Shown: positions 11,765 through 22,191 of the stretch, piece by piece | How the letters are laid out: every line of letters begins with the position of its first letter | Position numbering within the stretch: the stretch's first letter is position 1 | DNA from: Burkholderia sp. S171 | Lineage (GTDB): Bacteria; Pseudomonadota; Gammaproteobacteria; Burkholderiales; Burkholderiaceae | DNA length: 64,000 nucleotides | Assembly: GCF_009766085.1 (NCBI RefSeq) | Contig: NZ_LMUF01000007.1 | Coordinates: 426,504 to 490,503 of the forward strand | Direction: 5' to 3' | Program-made: the position numbers and the translations under genes | The notes under the pieces: model-generated | Told to the model about the DNA's origin: nothing | What the model saw: only the letters and a program-made list of their open reading frames with translations | The model's database searches: none

Positions 11765-14122
11765 TCACTTTTTCAGCTTGGCGAATGCCGCAGCCATTGC
11801 GCTGGCGGCTTCCGGTTCGCGCTTGCCGCCGTTATTGCCCCGGACATCGCGGGCACTGCCGCCACCACCCGCGCCGCCACGACGGTCTTGCGCACCGCGT
11901 GGCTGTTGTTGTGCCTGCCCGCCGTCGGGGGAGAAGTCATCGTCGAGGCGCATGGTCAGCGCGATCCGCTGGCGCTTCACATCGGTTTCGACCACTTTCA
12001 CCTTGACGACTTGACCGGCCTTCACGACCTCGTGCGGGTCCTTGATGAACTTGGTCGACATCGCCGATACGTGCACCAATCCATCCTGATGCACGCCGAT
12101 ATCGATGAACGCGCCAAACGCTGCGACGTTCGTGACTACGCCTTCCAGGATCATGCCCGGCGTGAGATCGGAGAGTTTCTCGACGCCGTCGCGGAACGTG
12201 GCCGTCTTGAACTCCGGACGCGGATCGCGGCCGGGCTTCTCCAGTTCCGCGAGGATGTCGCGTACGGTCGGCAGACCGAATCGTTCGTCGACGAATTCAG
12301 CCGGCGACAAGCCCGCCAAGGCTTCACGCTTGCCCATGACATCGGCGGCGTGTTTCTTGATCTTGGCCAGGATCCGTTCGACGACCGGATAGGCTTCCGG
12401 GTGCACCGATGAGCGGTCCAGCGGATTCACACCGTTGTTGATGCGCAGGAATCCGGCGGCTTGTTCGAAGGTTTTATCGCCGAGACGCGGCACTTTCTTC
12501 AGTTGATCACGCGATGCAAACGGGCCGTTGGCATCGCGGAAATCGACGATATTGCGGGCGAGCGTCGCGTTCAAACCCGACACGCGCGCAAGCAGTGCAA
12601 CCGATGCGGTATTGGCATCCACGCCGACCGCGTTCACGCAATCCTCGACCACCGCATCGAGCGAGCGGGCGAGGTCGCGCTGATTGACGTCATGCTGATA
12701 CTGGCCCACACCGATCGCTTTCGGATCGATCTTGACGAGTTCGGCGAGCGGATCCTGCAGCCGCCGCGCGATAGATACTGCGCCGCGCAACGTGACGTCG
12801 AGATCAGGAAATTCCTTCGATGCCAGTTCGGACGCCGAATAAATCGATGCTCCCGCTTCGGACACCACGATCTTCTGCAGCTTCAGTTCCGGATGTTTCG
12901 CGATCAGTTCGCTTGCGAGCTTGTCGGTCTCGCGCGACGCCGTGCCATTGCCAATACTGATCAACTCAGCCTGCGTCTGCGCGGCGATCCGTGCGAGCTT
13001 GGCAAGCGAGCCGTCCCAGTCGCGGCGCGGCTCGTGCGGATAAATCACGTCCGTGGCGAGCAGCTTGCCGGTGCGATCGACTACGGCTACTTTCACGCCG
13101 GTACGCATGCCGGGATCGAGGCCGATCACGGCTTTCGGACCCGCCGGTGCGGCAAGCAAAAGATCCTTCAGGTTGCGTGCAAACACGCGAATGGCCTCGG
13201 CTTCGGCTTCTTCGCGCAAATTCGTCAGCAAATCATTTTCGATATTCGGCTGGACCTTCACGCGCCAGCACCAGCGGCATACGTCCGAGAGCCATTTATC
13301 GGCCGGCCGGCCCTGATTCGCGATGCCTACGTGGCGCGCGATCAGCGCTTCGCCGGGATGCGGCACTTGCGCGTCAAGCTCTTCGCCCAGTCCCAGCTTG
13401 ACCATCAGGACGCCGGCATTGCGGCCGCGAAACAGCGCGAGTGCCCGATGCGACGGGACGGTCCGGATGGTTTCCGAGTAGTCGTAGTAGTCGCGGAATT
13501 TCTCGCCTTCCTCAGTTTCCTTGCCCAGCACGACAGTCGAAATCACGCTGCCTTGCTTGAACAGGTAGTCGCGAACCTTACCGAGAATTTCCGCCGTTTC
13601 GCCAAACTGTTCCGAGAGGATGTCGCGGGCGCCATCGAGCGCGGCCTTGATATCGGCGACGCCTTTTTCTGCGTCCACATAACGCGCGGCTTCTGTCTGC
13701 GGATCGAGCGTCGGGTCGGCGAGCAGGGCATCCGCGAGCGGCTGCAGGCCTGCTTCACGGGCGATCTGCGCACGCGTGCGGCGCTTCGGTTTGTAGGGCA
13801 GATACAGATCTTCGAGCACCTGTTTGCTGTCGGCGCCTTCAACGGCTGCGCGCAATTCGGGCGTGAGCTTGCCTTGTTCGTCGATGCTCTGGACAATCGT
13901 CGCGCGCCGGTCTTCCAGCTCGCGAAGATAGATGAGCCGTTCCTCGAGATTGCGCAATTGCGTGTCGTCGAGATTGTCCGTTACTTCCTTTCTATAACGG
14001 GCGATAAACGGAACGGTTGCGCCTTCATCGAGAAGCTGCACGGTTGCGGCGACCTGCCGCGGCTGCACATTCAACTCGGTGGCAATGCGCTGGACAATCT
14101 TGAGTGCTACGGTTTCCGTCAT
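11765..14122 (-). CDS. tex: RNA-binding transcription accessory protein Tex
   Basis: Tex-family protein of 785 aa. The N-terminal helical Tex region (residues 1-~200), the YqgF/RuvC-like domain with [16 protein letters not shown], the helix-hairpin-helix segment ([19 protein letters not shown]) and a C-terminal S1 RNA-binding domain ([20 protein letters not shown]) occur in the expected order. The last ~60 residues are a Gly/Gln/Arg-rich tail. Tex binds nucleic acid and affects transcription, including toxin expression in Bordetella. The gene is convergent with kup. Confidence 0.96.
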   Translation of the reverse strand: MTETVALKIVQRIATELNVQPRQVAATVQLLDEGATVPFIARYRKEVTDNLDDTQLRNLEERLIYLRELEDRRATIVQSIDEQGKLTPELRAAVEGADSKQVLEDLYLPYKPKRRTRAQIAREAGLQPLADALLADPTLDPQTEAARYVDAEKGVADIKAALDGARDILSEQFGETAEILGKVRDYLFKQGSVISTVVLGKETEEGEKFRDYYDYSETIRTVPSHRALALFRGRNAGVLMVKLGLGEELDAQVPHPGEALIARHVGIANQGRPADKWLSDVCRWCWRVKVQPNIENDLLTNLREEAEAEAIRVFARNLKDLLLAAPAGPKAVIGLDPGMRTGVKVAVVDRTGKLLATDVIYPHEPRRDWDGSLAKLARIAAQTQAELISIGNGTASRETDKLASELIAKHPELKLQKIVVSEAGASIYSASELASKEFPDLDVTLRGAVSIARRLQDPLAELVKIDPKAIGVGQYQHDVNQRDLARSLDAVVEDCVNAVGVDANTASVALLARVSGLNATLARNIVDFRDANGPFASRDQLKKVPRLGDKTFEQAAGFLRINNGVNPLDRSSVHPEAYPVVERILAKIKKHAADVMGKREALAGLSPAEFVDERFGLPTVRDILAELEKPGRDPRPEFKTATFRDGVEKLSDLTPGMILEGVVTNVAAFGAFIDIGVHQDGLVHVSAMSTKFIKDPHEVVKAGQVVKVKVVETDVKRQRIALTMRLDDDFSPDGGQAQQQPRGAQDRRGGAGGGGSARDVRGNNGGKREPEAASAMAAAFAKLKK

Positions 14123-14309
14123 GGGGGTCTGCGTCAGCCTGCTGGCTCATCAAGGGCTTTTCGTACCGCGCATTTCACTCGCATTTCACTGTAAGCCGCG
14201 CGAACACGTTTGCCGGGTTGGTGAAGCGGGGCATTTTGCCATAAATGCCGGAGGGCTCCGGCGCGCGGTGATAGAATTTCAGGATCGTAGAAGCTGCTTT
14301 TCCACTACC

Positions 14310-15365
14310 TTGTCCGTCTCCTTGTTCGTTTCCTTGCCCATCACGCTGGCTATCACGTTGCCGACTTTCCGCCTTTCGCCCGCTTTGCCGACTGCTCCAG
14401 TCGATTCGTTCGCCTCGACCGGTCCGGCCGCATCGGGTGGCGGTGTTGCCATCGTACGGCAGGTCTCGCCGTTCGCCCGGTCCGTTGCGGCAATATTGTT
14501 CGCGTTAACCTGTGCGGGTGCCGGCACTGCCGCCATGGCGCAGACGCCGAAGCCCATCAACCCGGGTACGTCGGTCACGCAAAGGCCGCTTGACGAAAGC
14601 GGCGCGCAGGACAATGGCAATGCCGGACAAGCGGCGTCGGGCGCGCAGGCGGGTCAGATCGGTGCAATCGGTGCAATCGGCGTAAGCGATGCTGACGCAG
14701 GGCAAGCTCCTGCCGACCCGAATGGTTTCACCGCGCGCCAGAAGGCGTTGGACGTTCGCAGCGCGGAGAACAACTATCTCTACGGGGTCAAGCAGCACGA
14801 TTGCTACAGCAATTTTTTCGTCAATCATTGCCTGGACAAAGCGCGCGACGCCAAGCGTGACGTAGCTCAGCAAATTCGCAAGGAACAACTGGCGCTCGAC
14901 GACGAACAACGTCTGCTGCACGCGCAGCAGCGGGACCAGCAAACGGCGATCAAACGCGCGCAGTACGCGTCCGAGGCGCCGCAGCGCGCGGCGAACGAGA
15001 AGGCGAGCGCGGACTCGTTTGCAGAGAAGCAGCGCCAGAATGCCTTGTCGGAGGCGCAGCGAACGGCTGAAGCGCCGCAGCGCGCGGCGAACCAGGCCGA
15101 TTACGACCGCAAGCAGGCGGATTACCAAAAGAAACTGGCCGATGCCGCCGCGCGCGGCGTGCAGGACGCGAAGGACCGCGAGGACAAGGCAGAACGCTTT
15201 GCGGCCAAGCAACGTGATGCTGCCGAGCATCAGACGGAAGTCCAGGCCCGCCAGAAGGAAGCCGCCGCCAAGCAGCAACAGCGTGCACAGCAGGACGCGG
15301 CAGACAAGGCGCATCAGCAAGAACTCAAGCAACAGCAACAACAGCAACAACAGCAATCCAAGTAA
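14310..15365 (+). CDS. Exported Gln/Ala/Lys-rich coiled-coil protein, function unknown
   Basis: A hydrophobic stretch (SVAAILFALTCAGAGTAAMA) followed by QTPKP looks like a signal peptide with an AxA cleavage site. After it come a Pro/Ala/Gly-rich part, a segment with two Cys (HDCYSNFFVNHCLDKARDAK) and a long charged coiled coil of about 170 residues ending in a nine-Gln run. The block APQRAAN occurs twice, with 21 identical bases at 14976-14996 and 15072-15092. The start is uncertain: no in-frame ATG precedes the signal peptide, so I use TTG 14310, downstream of a -10-like TAGAAT at 14272. I do not recognise the family. Confidence 0.7.
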   Translation: MSVSLFVSLPITLAITLPTFRLSPALPTAPVDSFASTGPAASGGGVAIVRQVSPFARSVAAILFALTCAGAGTAAMAQTPKPINPGTSVTQRPLDESGAQDNGNAGQAASGAQAGQIGAIGAIGVSDADAGQAPADPNGFTARQKALDVRSAENNYLYGVKQHDCYSNFFVNHCLDKARDAKRDVAQQIRKEQLALDDEQRLLHAQQRDQQTAIKRAQYASEAPQRAANEKASADSFAEKQRQNALSEAQRTAEAPQRAANQADYDRKQADYQKKLADAAARGVQDAKDREDKAERFAAKQRDAAEHQTEVQARQKEAAAKQQQRAQQDAADKAHQQELKQQQQQQQQQSK

Positions 15366-15440
15366 GCCGGGGCCGGACAGCAACCTCGGGCGACGCCGTC
15401 AGTGACCTGAAGCGGCTCGCCGCGACCAGGGGAGGCGAAT

Positions 15441-15668
15441 ATGCATGCGTATCCTGCAGCAGCAGTCGACACAGGCACGATCCTCGAACGGATTGGGCAG
15501 CTGGAAACGGAGCATCACGGCCTGGATAGTCTTATCGGCAAGATGGCTGAGGTTCCCGGCATCAACGACTTCGAGATCAGGCGCCTGAAGAAGCGCAAGC
15601 TCAAGGTCAAGGACACCATCATCCTGCTGCAATTGCAGTTGGAACCGGACGCGCAGCTCAATCCTTGA
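15441..15668 (+). CDS. YdcH family protein (DUF465)
   Basis: Small helical protein of 75 aa. The segment with KMAEVPGINDFEIRRLKKRKLKVKDTI matches the DUF465/YdcH pattern of a short helical hairpin ending in a basic stretch with RLKKRKLKLKD. Its role is unknown. The ATG at 15441 follows AGGGGAGGCGAAT, a good ribosome-binding site. It lies between the coiled-coil protein and the helicase gene in the same direction. Confidence 0.85.
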   Translation: MHAYPAAAVDTGTILERIGQLETEHHGLDSLIGKMAEVPGINDFEIRRLKKRKLKVKDTIILLQLQLEPDAQLNP

Positions 15669-15809
15669 TGCACATGTAATGCACAGGTGATGCAAGCGCG
15701 GGCCGGAAGAATTTTTACGCCAGCCGCCCTTGGCGCCTTATCGGCGAGGGTAGCCAAGCCTGGCTTACTGACACGCGTCATAAGCCGGAACACAAGCAGG
15801 AACGTCCCT

Positions 15810-18074
15810 TTGAATTCGCCCGACAATGCCCTCACAGAGAACGCGGAATCCGTGCTGAAGCCGGCCGCGAAGGCGGGTGTCGCCGACACTACGCTTTCCC
15901 TCTCGCTGGCACCGAAGCGCCGCACGGAACTCGACGCAATTTTCGCCGCCGAGGGTCTGTTGGCGCGGCAAATTGATGGTTATCGCTCGCGTGCTTCACA
16001 GGTCGACATGGCCCGCGCGGTTGCGGCCGCCATGGAGGCGTCCGGGCGCGCCATGCCTGAACCCGCGATGTTCGACGCGCAACGCCGCTCCGCACGCAAG
16101 CTCGGGCCATCGGATGCGCCCGTCGTTCATGAGGAAGGTGCGGACGAGTTGGGTGTGGCGTTGGTGTCGACTGGCATCGATGGTGGCGAAAACACGCTGA
16201 TCGTGGAAGCAGGGACGGGGACGGGCAAGACCTTTGCGTACCTCGTGCCGGCCATGCTGTGGGGCGGCAAGGTGATCGTCTCGACCGGCACGAAGCACTT
16301 GCAGGACCAGCTATTCCAGCGCGACATCCCTACCGTGCGCGACGCGCTTGCCGTGCCGGTGTCGGTTGCCATGCTCAAAGGGCGCGCGAATTACCTGTGT
16401 CACTACTATCTGCAGCGCACGGCCGACAACGGTCGTTTGCCCACGCGCCAGGACACGTCGCATCTGCAGGAAATCATTCGTTTCGCCAAGATCACGCGCA
16501 CCGGCGACAAAGCCGAACTTGCGAGCGTGCCCGAGAATTCGCCCGTCTGGCCGATGGTCACATCGACCCGTGACAACTGCCTCGGCCAGGAATGCCCGCA
16601 GTACAAAGAGTGCTTCGTGATGCAGGCGCGGCGCGAGGCGCAGCAAGCGGATATCGTGGTGGTGAATCACCACCTGTTTTTCGCCGACGTCATGTTGCGC
16701 GACACCGGCATGGCCGAGTTGCTGCCAACCGCAAATACCATCATCTTCGACGAAGCGCATCAGTTGCCCGAAACCGCGACGCTGTTTTTCGGCGAAACGG
16801 TATCCACCACGCAGTTTCTCGAACTGGCCCGTGACGCCGTAGCGGAAGGCTTGAGCCACGCCCGCGATTTCTCCGACTGGACAAAACTCGGCGCCGCGCT
16901 GGAACGTGCGGCGCGCGACGTGCGGCTGGCGTTTAAAGAAGATTCGGTGCGGATGTCGCTTGGCCAGCTTGCCGATGACCATCCGCTATTTGACGCGCTC
17001 GACACGCTTGAAGAGCATCTTGACGCACTCACCGCGGCGCTTGGCGCGCACGCTGAGCGGGCTGAGTCGCTAGGCGCACTGTTGCGCCGTGCGCGCGAAT
17101 TGCAGGGCTTGCTGGGTGGCTGGACCGCACCGCCGACTGCTGTCGAAAAGGCCGTAGCCGAGGAAGCTGAAGCGGCGGCAAAGGCCGATCCAAACGAGAT
17201 GGTGCGCTGGATAGAAGTGTTCTCGCATACGGTTCAGTTGCACGAGACGCCGCTTTCCGTCGCGCCTATTTTTTCGAAGCAGCGCGCCGGTGTGCCGCGG
17301 GCCTGGATCTTCACATCGGCGACGTTGTCGGTGCGTGGCGATTTCACGCACTACGCTGCGCAAATGGGCCTGAACGCGCGTCGTTCAATGACGCTGCCCA
17401 GTCCCTTCGATTACCCGACGCAAGGCTTGTTGTACGTGCCGCGTAACTTGCCGCAACCGTCGTCGCCGAATTTCACCGACGCCGTGTTCGATGGCGCGCT
17501 GCCCGTGATCGAGGCATCGAAGGGCGGCGTGTTTTTCCTTTGCACGACGTTGCGCGCGGTCGATCGGATTGCGATGCGGCTGCGTGACACGATCGAGCAG
17601 CGCGGCTGGGACTACCCGCTACTGGTGCAGGGCGATGCCAGCCGCACCGAATTGCTCGACCGCTTCCGCTCGTACGGCAACGCCATCCTGGTGGGCAGCC
17701 AGAGCTTCTGGGAAGGGGTGGACGTGCGGGGCGATGCGCTGTCGCTGGTGGTTATCGACAAGCTGCCGTTTGCGCCGCCCGATGACCCCGTGTTGTCAGC
17801 GAGGCTGGACGCGTTGACGAAGAAGGGGTTGAGCCCGTTCGCTGTGCATCAGTTGCCGCAGGCGGTGATTACGCTCAAGCAGGGCGCGGGCCGATTGATC
17901 CGCGCGGAAACGGATCGGGGTGTGCTGATGATCTGCGACACCCGTCTCGTCGATAAACCCTACGGCCGGCGCATCTGGCAAAGCCTGCCGCCGTTCAAGC
18001 GCACGCGTGAACTGGAAGTGGTGCGCGCTTTCTTCTCCGATCGGCAAGAGTTGACGGATCAAGACGACGAATGA
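15810..18074 (+). CDS. DinG/YoaA-type ATP-dependent DNA helicase
   Basis: XPD-like superfamily 2 helicase of about 754 aa. Walker A is EAGTGTGKTFAYLVPA, the DEAH box is DEAHQLPE, and the C-terminal motif VI region contains LKQGAGRLIR. Four cysteines between Walker A and DEAH (NYLC, DNCLG, QEC, KEC) form the usual 4Fe-4S site, so it is an iron-sulfur helicase of the DinG/YoaA group acting in DNA repair and R-loop removal. The start is uncertain: TTG 15810 has AGGA eight bases upstream and leaves ~30 residues before the conserved core; GTG 15687 would add 41 residues. Confidence 0.92.
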   Translation: MNSPDNALTENAESVLKPAAKAGVADTTLSLSLAPKRRTELDAIFAAEGLLARQIDGYRSRASQVDMARAVAAAMEASGRAMPEPAMFDAQRRSARKLGPSDAPVVHEEGADELGVALVSTGIDGGENTLIVEAGTGTGKTFAYLVPAMLWGGKVIVSTGTKHLQDQLFQRDIPTVRDALAVPVSVAMLKGRANYLCHYYLQRTADNGRLPTRQDTSHLQEIIRFAKITRTGDKAELASVPENSPVWPMVTSTRDNCLGQECPQYKECFVMQARREAQQADIVVVNHHLFFADVMLRDTGMAELLPTANTIIFDEAHQLPETATLFFGETVSTTQFLELARDAVAEGLSHARDFSDWTKLGAALERAARDVRLAFKEDSVRMSLGQLADDHPLFDALDTLEEHLDALTAALGAHAERAESLGALLRRARELQGLLGGWTAPPTAVEKAVAEEAEAAAKADPNEMVRWIEVFSHTVQLHETPLSVAPIFSKQRAGVPRAWIFTSATLSVRGDFTHYAAQMGLNARRSMTLPSPFDYPTQGLLYVPRNLPQPSSPNFTDAVFDGALPVIEASKGGVFFLCTTLRAVDRIAMRLRDTIEQRGWDYPLLVQGDASRTELLDRFRSYGNAILVGSQSFWEGVDVRGDALSLVVIDKLPFAPPDDPVLSARLDALTKKGLSPFAVHQLPQAVITLKQGAGRLIRAETDRGVLMICDTRLVDKPYGRRIWQSLPPFKRTRELEVVRAFFSDRQELTDQDDE

Positions 18075-18197
18075 GCGCGGCGTGTTAAGCGCCGCGCGCC
18101 CGTTGAACGTCTTGCCGTGCAATCCGTGGCGCGTTTCTTCCTCGTGAACATGACACCGGATCAGGCCGCGTTAATCAAAACCTGACCCGTTACGCAA

Positions 18198-18659
18198 TCA
18201 GCCGCCGGGCGGTTGAGCCGGCACCGTCTGCCAACCTCCGGGACAGGCCTTGACGTACGGATAATAGCCGTCAGGCTTCCTGCAGTAATACCAGGAGCCT
18301 GCTTGCTGCGCGCCACTGCCCCCGCCAGTCATGTTCGCTTGTTGACCCTGCTCGACATACTGCGTCGGCAAAGCGGGATCAGCGACCGGCACCGGCCCGT
18401 AAGCGTAGTAGCTTGGGTAGTATCCGGAGTAGTACGGGTACGGATAGCCACCGACAAAACCCGGGCCGAAATAGACCCCGACTGACGTGCTGCAGCAACC
18501 ACCGTGATAGTACCCGCCGCCGTGGTAATAGCCGCCGCCATGATAGCCGCCCCCCCAGCCACCGCCGCCACCGTGATAGTAGCCGCCGGCCGTGGCTGCG
18601 CCGCTCGCACCCAGGGCCGCCAACACCAGCAATAGCTGGCACGCTCTACGCCCATTCAT
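18198..18659 (-). CDS. Exported Gly/Tyr/His-rich protein, function unknown
   Basis: Protein of 153 aa with a clear signal peptide (CQLLLVLAALGASGAATA, AxA cleavage) followed by repeats of GGYYHGG and GGGY, then a Tyr/Pro-rich segment and a C-terminal domain with WYYCRKPDGYYPYVKACP containing two Cys. Similar C-terminal WYYC..GYYPYV..C segments occur in small exported proteins of Burkholderia and related genera, with no known job. The start at 18659 follows GAGGTG; a longer frame from 18719 lacks support. It is probably surface or periplasmic; metal binding by the His-rich repeats is a guess. Confidence 0.82.
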   Translation of the reverse strand: MNGRRACQLLLVLAALGASGAATAGGYYHGGGGGWGGGYHGGGYYHGGGYYHGGCCSTSVGVYFGPGFVGGYPYPYYSGYYPSYYAYGPVPVADPALPTQYVEQGQQANMTGGGSGAQQAGSWYYCRKPDGYYPYVKACPGGWQTVPAQPPGG

Positions 18660-19110
18660 GATGATCACCTCGACTGTCCGCGCTATTTCAGATTTGATTC
18701 GCCGAGCCGGATCTCGCACAGGGCAGGCTGTCCCGAATCAGGACCGGCTATTCACAAGTGTATGAATTTCGGAGACATTTTTCCGTCTTTGTGTAACGGC
18801 ACATGACACGTGCCCCGGTCGCACCCGACAACAGAGTTGTTATTTCTGCTTGCCTGCGGCTAATCGTACGCCAAGCGTGCTTTTCATGTCAGGACGCAAT
18901 GCGCTATCTCTTTGAGAGAGCGGCACTCGCAAGGCGTTGCCTGCGTGGAACCCGGTTCAGCTAGTGACGAGTGTGTTCGAAAAAAAGCCGCGCTCCGAAT
19001 GGGCGCGGCTTCTTACAGGATCTAACTGAACTGCATGACGGCTTTCGCTGAGTGTTTTCGTTGCAGCAGTCAGCATGACCTTCAGCTTGACCTTCAGCGT
19101 GGAAAACCGC
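18660..19110. other. Intergenic region between the Gly-rich gene and bamD
   Basis: It holds the promoter side of the minus-strand Gly/Tyr/His-rich gene and, at 18981-19011, the terminator of bamD. No further gene or repeat was recognised. Confidence 0.6.
18981..19011 (-). terminator. Rho-independent terminator of bamD
   Basis: Arms AAGCCGCGC (18985-18993) and GCGCGGCTT (19003-19011) pair perfectly around a 9-base loop. On the minus strand the stem is followed by six T bases (18981-18986), as expected for the end of bamD transcription. Confidence 0.85.
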
Positions 19111-19995
19111 TTACCAGATCTGCCACCACGATTTGTTTTCCTTACCCGGGCGCGATTTGCCGGTGACATACGGGCTGTCGGGGAACGTAGCAGCCAGCAC
19201 GCGCTTCGTGTCGCCTTCCAACTGCGGCTGGTCGAGCTTGCCGTACGACAGCATCATGATATGCAACGCGTCTTCCGTCGCAGGCGCATTCCGATATTCA
19301 CGGATAGCGAGCTGCGCACGGTTGATGGCAGCCACATAAGCGCCACGCCGATAGTAATAATCCGCAGCGTGCACTTCGTGCGAAGCCAGCGCGTTCACAA
19401 TGTAGCGCATGCGTTGAGCCGCATCGGGCGCATACTTGCTTTGCGGATATTTGTCGACCACGACCTTGAACGCGTCGTACGATTCGCGAAGCGACACCGG
19501 ATCGCGCTCGCTCATGTCCTGGCCGGAAAAGCGGCCGAACAGTCCGAGGTCGTCGTTGAAGTGGATCATGCCTTTCAGGTAATACGCGTAGGCAATGTCC
19601 GGGTGATCCGGATGCAGCTTGATGAAGCGGTCGATAGCCGAATCTGCGGAAGCGGTTTCACTGTCTTTCCAGTCGCAGTAAGCCACGTTGATCTGCGCTT
19701 GTTGCGCAAAATGACCGAACGGGTCGCGACCTTCAAGGTTCTCGAAATACTTCGCACATTTGCCGAAGTCACCGCCCGTTAGCGCATCTTGCGCCTCCGA
19801 GTATAATTTGCCGTTATTCCACGTTGCCGTTTCGTCGGTTTTCTCGGGCAAACCATGACAGCCCGCAACAATGACGGCACTCGCAGCCAGCGCCATGACC
19901 TTGACAGACGTGTTCGACGATAGTCGGACCAGTTGACGGACAGGGTTCAAAACGGTTCTCAAAGCTTGATTCACGGCTCGCATCAGTGCTTGCAT
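19111..19995 (-). CDS. bamD: Outer-membrane assembly lipoprotein BamD (ComL)
   Basis: Essential lipoprotein subunit of the BAM complex that folds outer-membrane proteins, 294 aa. A long basic N-terminus leads to a lipoprotein signal with lipobox VAGC near residue 46, followed by TPR-type helices with typical BamD segments (YSEAQDALTGGDFGKCAKYFE, split here by position, and DPVSLRESYDAFKVVVDKYP). The 46-residue leader is long and the true start may be an internal codon such as the ATG at residue 5. It is divergent from rluD, with only 46 bp between the two starts. Confidence 0.95.
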   Translation of the reverse strand: MQALMRAVNQALRTVLNPVRQLVRLSSNTSVKVMALAASAVIVAGCHGLPEKTDETATWNNGKLYSEAQDALTGGDFGKCAKYFENLEGRDPFGHFAQQAQINVAYCDWKDSETASADSAIDRFIKLHPDHPDIAYAYYLKGMIHFNDDLGLFGRFSGQDMSERDPVSLRESYDAFKVVVDKYPQSKYAPDAAQRMRYIVNALASHEVHAADYYYRRGAYVAAINRAQLAIREYRNAPATEDALHIMMLSYGKLDQPQLEGDTKRVLAATFPDSPYVTGKSRPGKENKSWWQIW

Positions 19996-20041
19996 TTTCT
20001 AGCTCATGCCTTTCTGGCTAATTCCCAGCTTTTCAGTCTAA

Positions 20042-21292
20042 ATGACCCGCTCAAGTACAAGTCGTACCAAAGATCGCAGCAAAGATTATAGCCCAAGCGC
20101 ATCGGCCGACGACGCACGTCCGGACGATTTGACCGAACCGGCCGCTGCGCCGGACGCGGCAAGCGAAATTCACGGCAAACCCGTGCCCACCAACCTGCAC
20201 GAGCGCCGCGCCGACGCTGAAACGCCGCGCACGATTCTCGTCCCCGACGAGTATGCCGGCGAGCGCCTCGACAAGGTCATGGCGCGGTTATTCCCGGAAT
20301 TTTCGCGCAGCCGGTTGCAGACCTGGATCGACGCGCAACGCGTGGTGGTGGACGGCGCGCCCGCGAAGATCCGGCAGCCGGTGCCGCTCGGCGCGACCAT
20401 CACGCTGATTCCTGATCTGCTGCCCGAACAGCTTGCGTTCACGCCGGAACCGGTGCCGCTCGAGATCGTCTATGAAGACGATGCGCTCGTGGTCATCAAC
20501 AAGCCGGCGGGCATGGTCGTGCATCCGGCTGCGGGCAACTGGAGCGGTACGCTGCTCAACGGCTTGCTGTACCGGTACGGCGATGCCGCCGCCGGCTTGC
20601 CGCGCGCGGGTATCGTGCATCGGCTGGATAAGGAGACGTCGGGGCTGATGGTGGTGGCACGCACGCTCGAAGCGCAGACAATCCTCACGCGTCAGTTGCA
20701 GGCACGCACGGTGAAGCGCCGCTACGTCGCGCTGGTGTGGGGGACGATGCCAGACGAAGGCACGATCGACGCACCAATTGGCCGCGATCCGCGCGACCGC
20801 ACGCGCATGGCGGTGGTGGAGAGCGCATCGGGAAAATACGCCCGTACGCACTACCGCACCATCGACCGCGCGATGTGGAATCAGCAGCCCGTGTCCGCGG
20901 TCCATTGTGATCTCGATACCGGCCGCACGCACCAGATCCGCGTGCATTGCGCGCATATCCGCCATCCGCTGCTAGGTGATCCGATTTATGGCCATGCGCG
21001 CGGCAAGCGTTCGGTCCAGCCGCTGCCGGATGGGTTCAATCGTCAGGCGCTGCATGCCTGGCGGCTCGGACTGATCCATCCGACCACGGGTCGCGACATC
21101 AGCTGGCGCGCTGACGTACCCGAGGATATTGAAGCGTTGGCGGCGGAACTGGGCCTGGGTCGCGACGAAGCGACGGATCTCGATCCGGAGGACGAGGATT
21201 TCATCGATGAAGACGATGGTGGCGTTCAGGCGCGCGGTGGCTGGGACGAGTCGCAGCCAATCGAATACGACGACGATGACGACGAGGAATGA
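20042..21292 (+). CDS. rluD: 23S rRNA pseudouridine synthase RluD
   Basis: Pseudouridine synthase of the RluA/RsuA superfamily that modifies helix 69 of 23S rRNA. An S4 RNA-binding domain ([19 protein letters not shown]) is followed by the catalytic motif [14 protein letters not shown] with the essential Asp, and by the GRTHQIRVH motif. The N-terminal ~60 residues are a low-complexity hydrophilic extension and the C-terminus is a strongly acidic tail ending in six Asp/Glu. Its position divergent from bamD and upstream of pgeF is the classic bamD-rluD-pgeF arrangement. Confidence 0.95.
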   Translation: MTRSSTSRTKDRSKDYSPSASADDARPDDLTEPAAAPDAASEIHGKPVPTNLHERRADAETPRTILVPDEYAGERLDKVMARLFPEFSRSRLQTWIDAQRVVVDGAPAKIRQPVPLGATITLIPDLLPEQLAFTPEPVPLEIVYEDDALVVINKPAGMVVHPAAGNWSGTLLNGLLYRYGDAAAGLPRAGIVHRLDKETSGLMVVARTLEAQTILTRQLQARTVKRRYVALVWGTMPDEGTIDAPIGRDPRDRTRMAVVESASGKYARTHYRTIDRAMWNQQPVSAVHCDLDTGRTHQIRVHCAHIRHPLLGDPIYGHARGKRSVQPLPDGFNRQALHAWRLGLIHPTTGRDISWRADVPEDIEALAAELGLGRDEATDLDPEDEDFIDEDDGGVQARGGWDESQPIEYDDDDDEE

Positions 21293-22191
21293 CGCCCATG
21301 GTGACGCCATCCGCGACTGATTTTGCGACTGACCCCGCCGCGAAATTTGCGGCTTACCCGCCGCTTCGCAACGACGATTGCCTGTGGCCCGGCTGGTCCA
21401 TCGGTCCCAATGTGGTTTCGCCACGCGTGAAGGCGCTGGCGACCACACGCAATGGGGGTGTCAGCGCCGCGCCGTATGGCGGTGCGAACGGCCGTGGCGG
21501 CCTAAACCTCGGTCTGCATACGGGCGATGTCCCCGAAGCGGTGATGGAAAACCGTCGGCGCGTGGTGGAACTCACTGGCGCTCCGGTTGCGTGGCTCGAG
21601 CAGGTGCACGGCGCACAGGTCGAGGATGCAGGTGCGGTGATCGACCGCTGCGTCGGTTCTCCCGCGACGGTGGTGAAGGCGGACGCAGCGGTGACCGACC
21701 GCGCGGGAGTTGTGTGCGTGGTGATGATCGCTGACTGCCTGCCGGTACTTTTCTGCGATGCTGCCGGCCGGGCCGTCGGCGCGGCGCACGCAGGCTGGCG
21801 TGGACTTGCGGCTGGAATCGTGGAGCAGACGGCGCAGCGGGTCGCACATCTCGCGGGCGCCCAGACCAGCACGTTGCACGCGTGGCTCGGTCCGGCGATT
21901 GGCCCGGCAGCGTTCGAAGTGGGCGAGGACGTGCTCGACGCGTTCGCCGCAGCGGCCGATCCTGCATCTTGCAATGCGACCATTGCCGCTTTCGCCAAAC
22001 GTGAAGAGAAACATAAATATCTCGCCAATCTCTATACGCTCGCGCGTTTGCGCCTGCAACGGGCTGGCGTGACGACCGAGAATATCCACGGCGGGACGTT
22101 TTGTACGGTGACTGACGAGGACCGGTTCTATTCGTATCGACGGGACCGGACAACGGGGCGCATGGCCGCAATGATCTGGCTAGAAGACTAG
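21289..22191 (+). CDS. pgeF: PgeF/YfiH-type laccase-domain protein (peptidoglycan editing factor)
   Basis: DUF152/YfiH-family protein of 300 aa. Conserved metal-ligand motifs are present: [12 protein letters not shown] with its Cys, GAAHAGWRG with its His, and an upstream VHG in [14 protein letters not shown]. coli PgeF removes wrongly incorporated amino acids from peptidoglycan precursors; other members have been described as polyphenol oxidases or purine-nucleoside enzymes, so the substrate is open. The start overlaps the rluD stop (ATGA), indicating coupled translation. Confidence 0.92.
   Translation: MTPMVTPSATDFATDPAAKFAAYPPLRNDDCLWPGWSIGPNVVSPRVKALATTRNGGVSAAPYGGANGRGGLNLGLHTGDVPEAVMENRRRVVELTGAPVAWLEQVHGAQVEDAGAVIDRCVGSPATVVKADAAVTDRAGVVCVVMIADCLPVLFCDAAGRAVGAAHAGWRGLAAGIVEQTAQRVAHLAGAQTSTLHAWLGPAIGPAAFEVGEDVLDAFAAAADPASCNATIAAFAKREEKHKYLANLYTLARLRLQRAGVTTENIHGGTFCTVTDEDRFYSYRRDRTTGRMAAMIWLED

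Noticed and set aside
12461..14194. 577-codon plus-strand open frame opposite tex
   Set aside because: It lies wholly antisense to a gene with clear Tex domains and has Arg/His-rich composition typical of shadow frames in GC-rich DNA.
14079..14309. Upstream extension of the coiled-coil gene from ATG 14079
   Set aside because: The first part runs antisense to the tex start and precedes the likely promoter; a signal peptide placed in the middle of a protein would make no sense.
18075..18097. GCGCGGCG / CGCCGCGC hairpin after the helicase gene
   Set aside because: It has an 8-bp stem but no U tract; GC-rich DNA gives such stems often.
18480..18600. Tandem repeat array resembling a short CRISPR-like or minisatellite locus
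   Set aside because: The repeat is coding (GGYYHGG units) and has no unique spacers.
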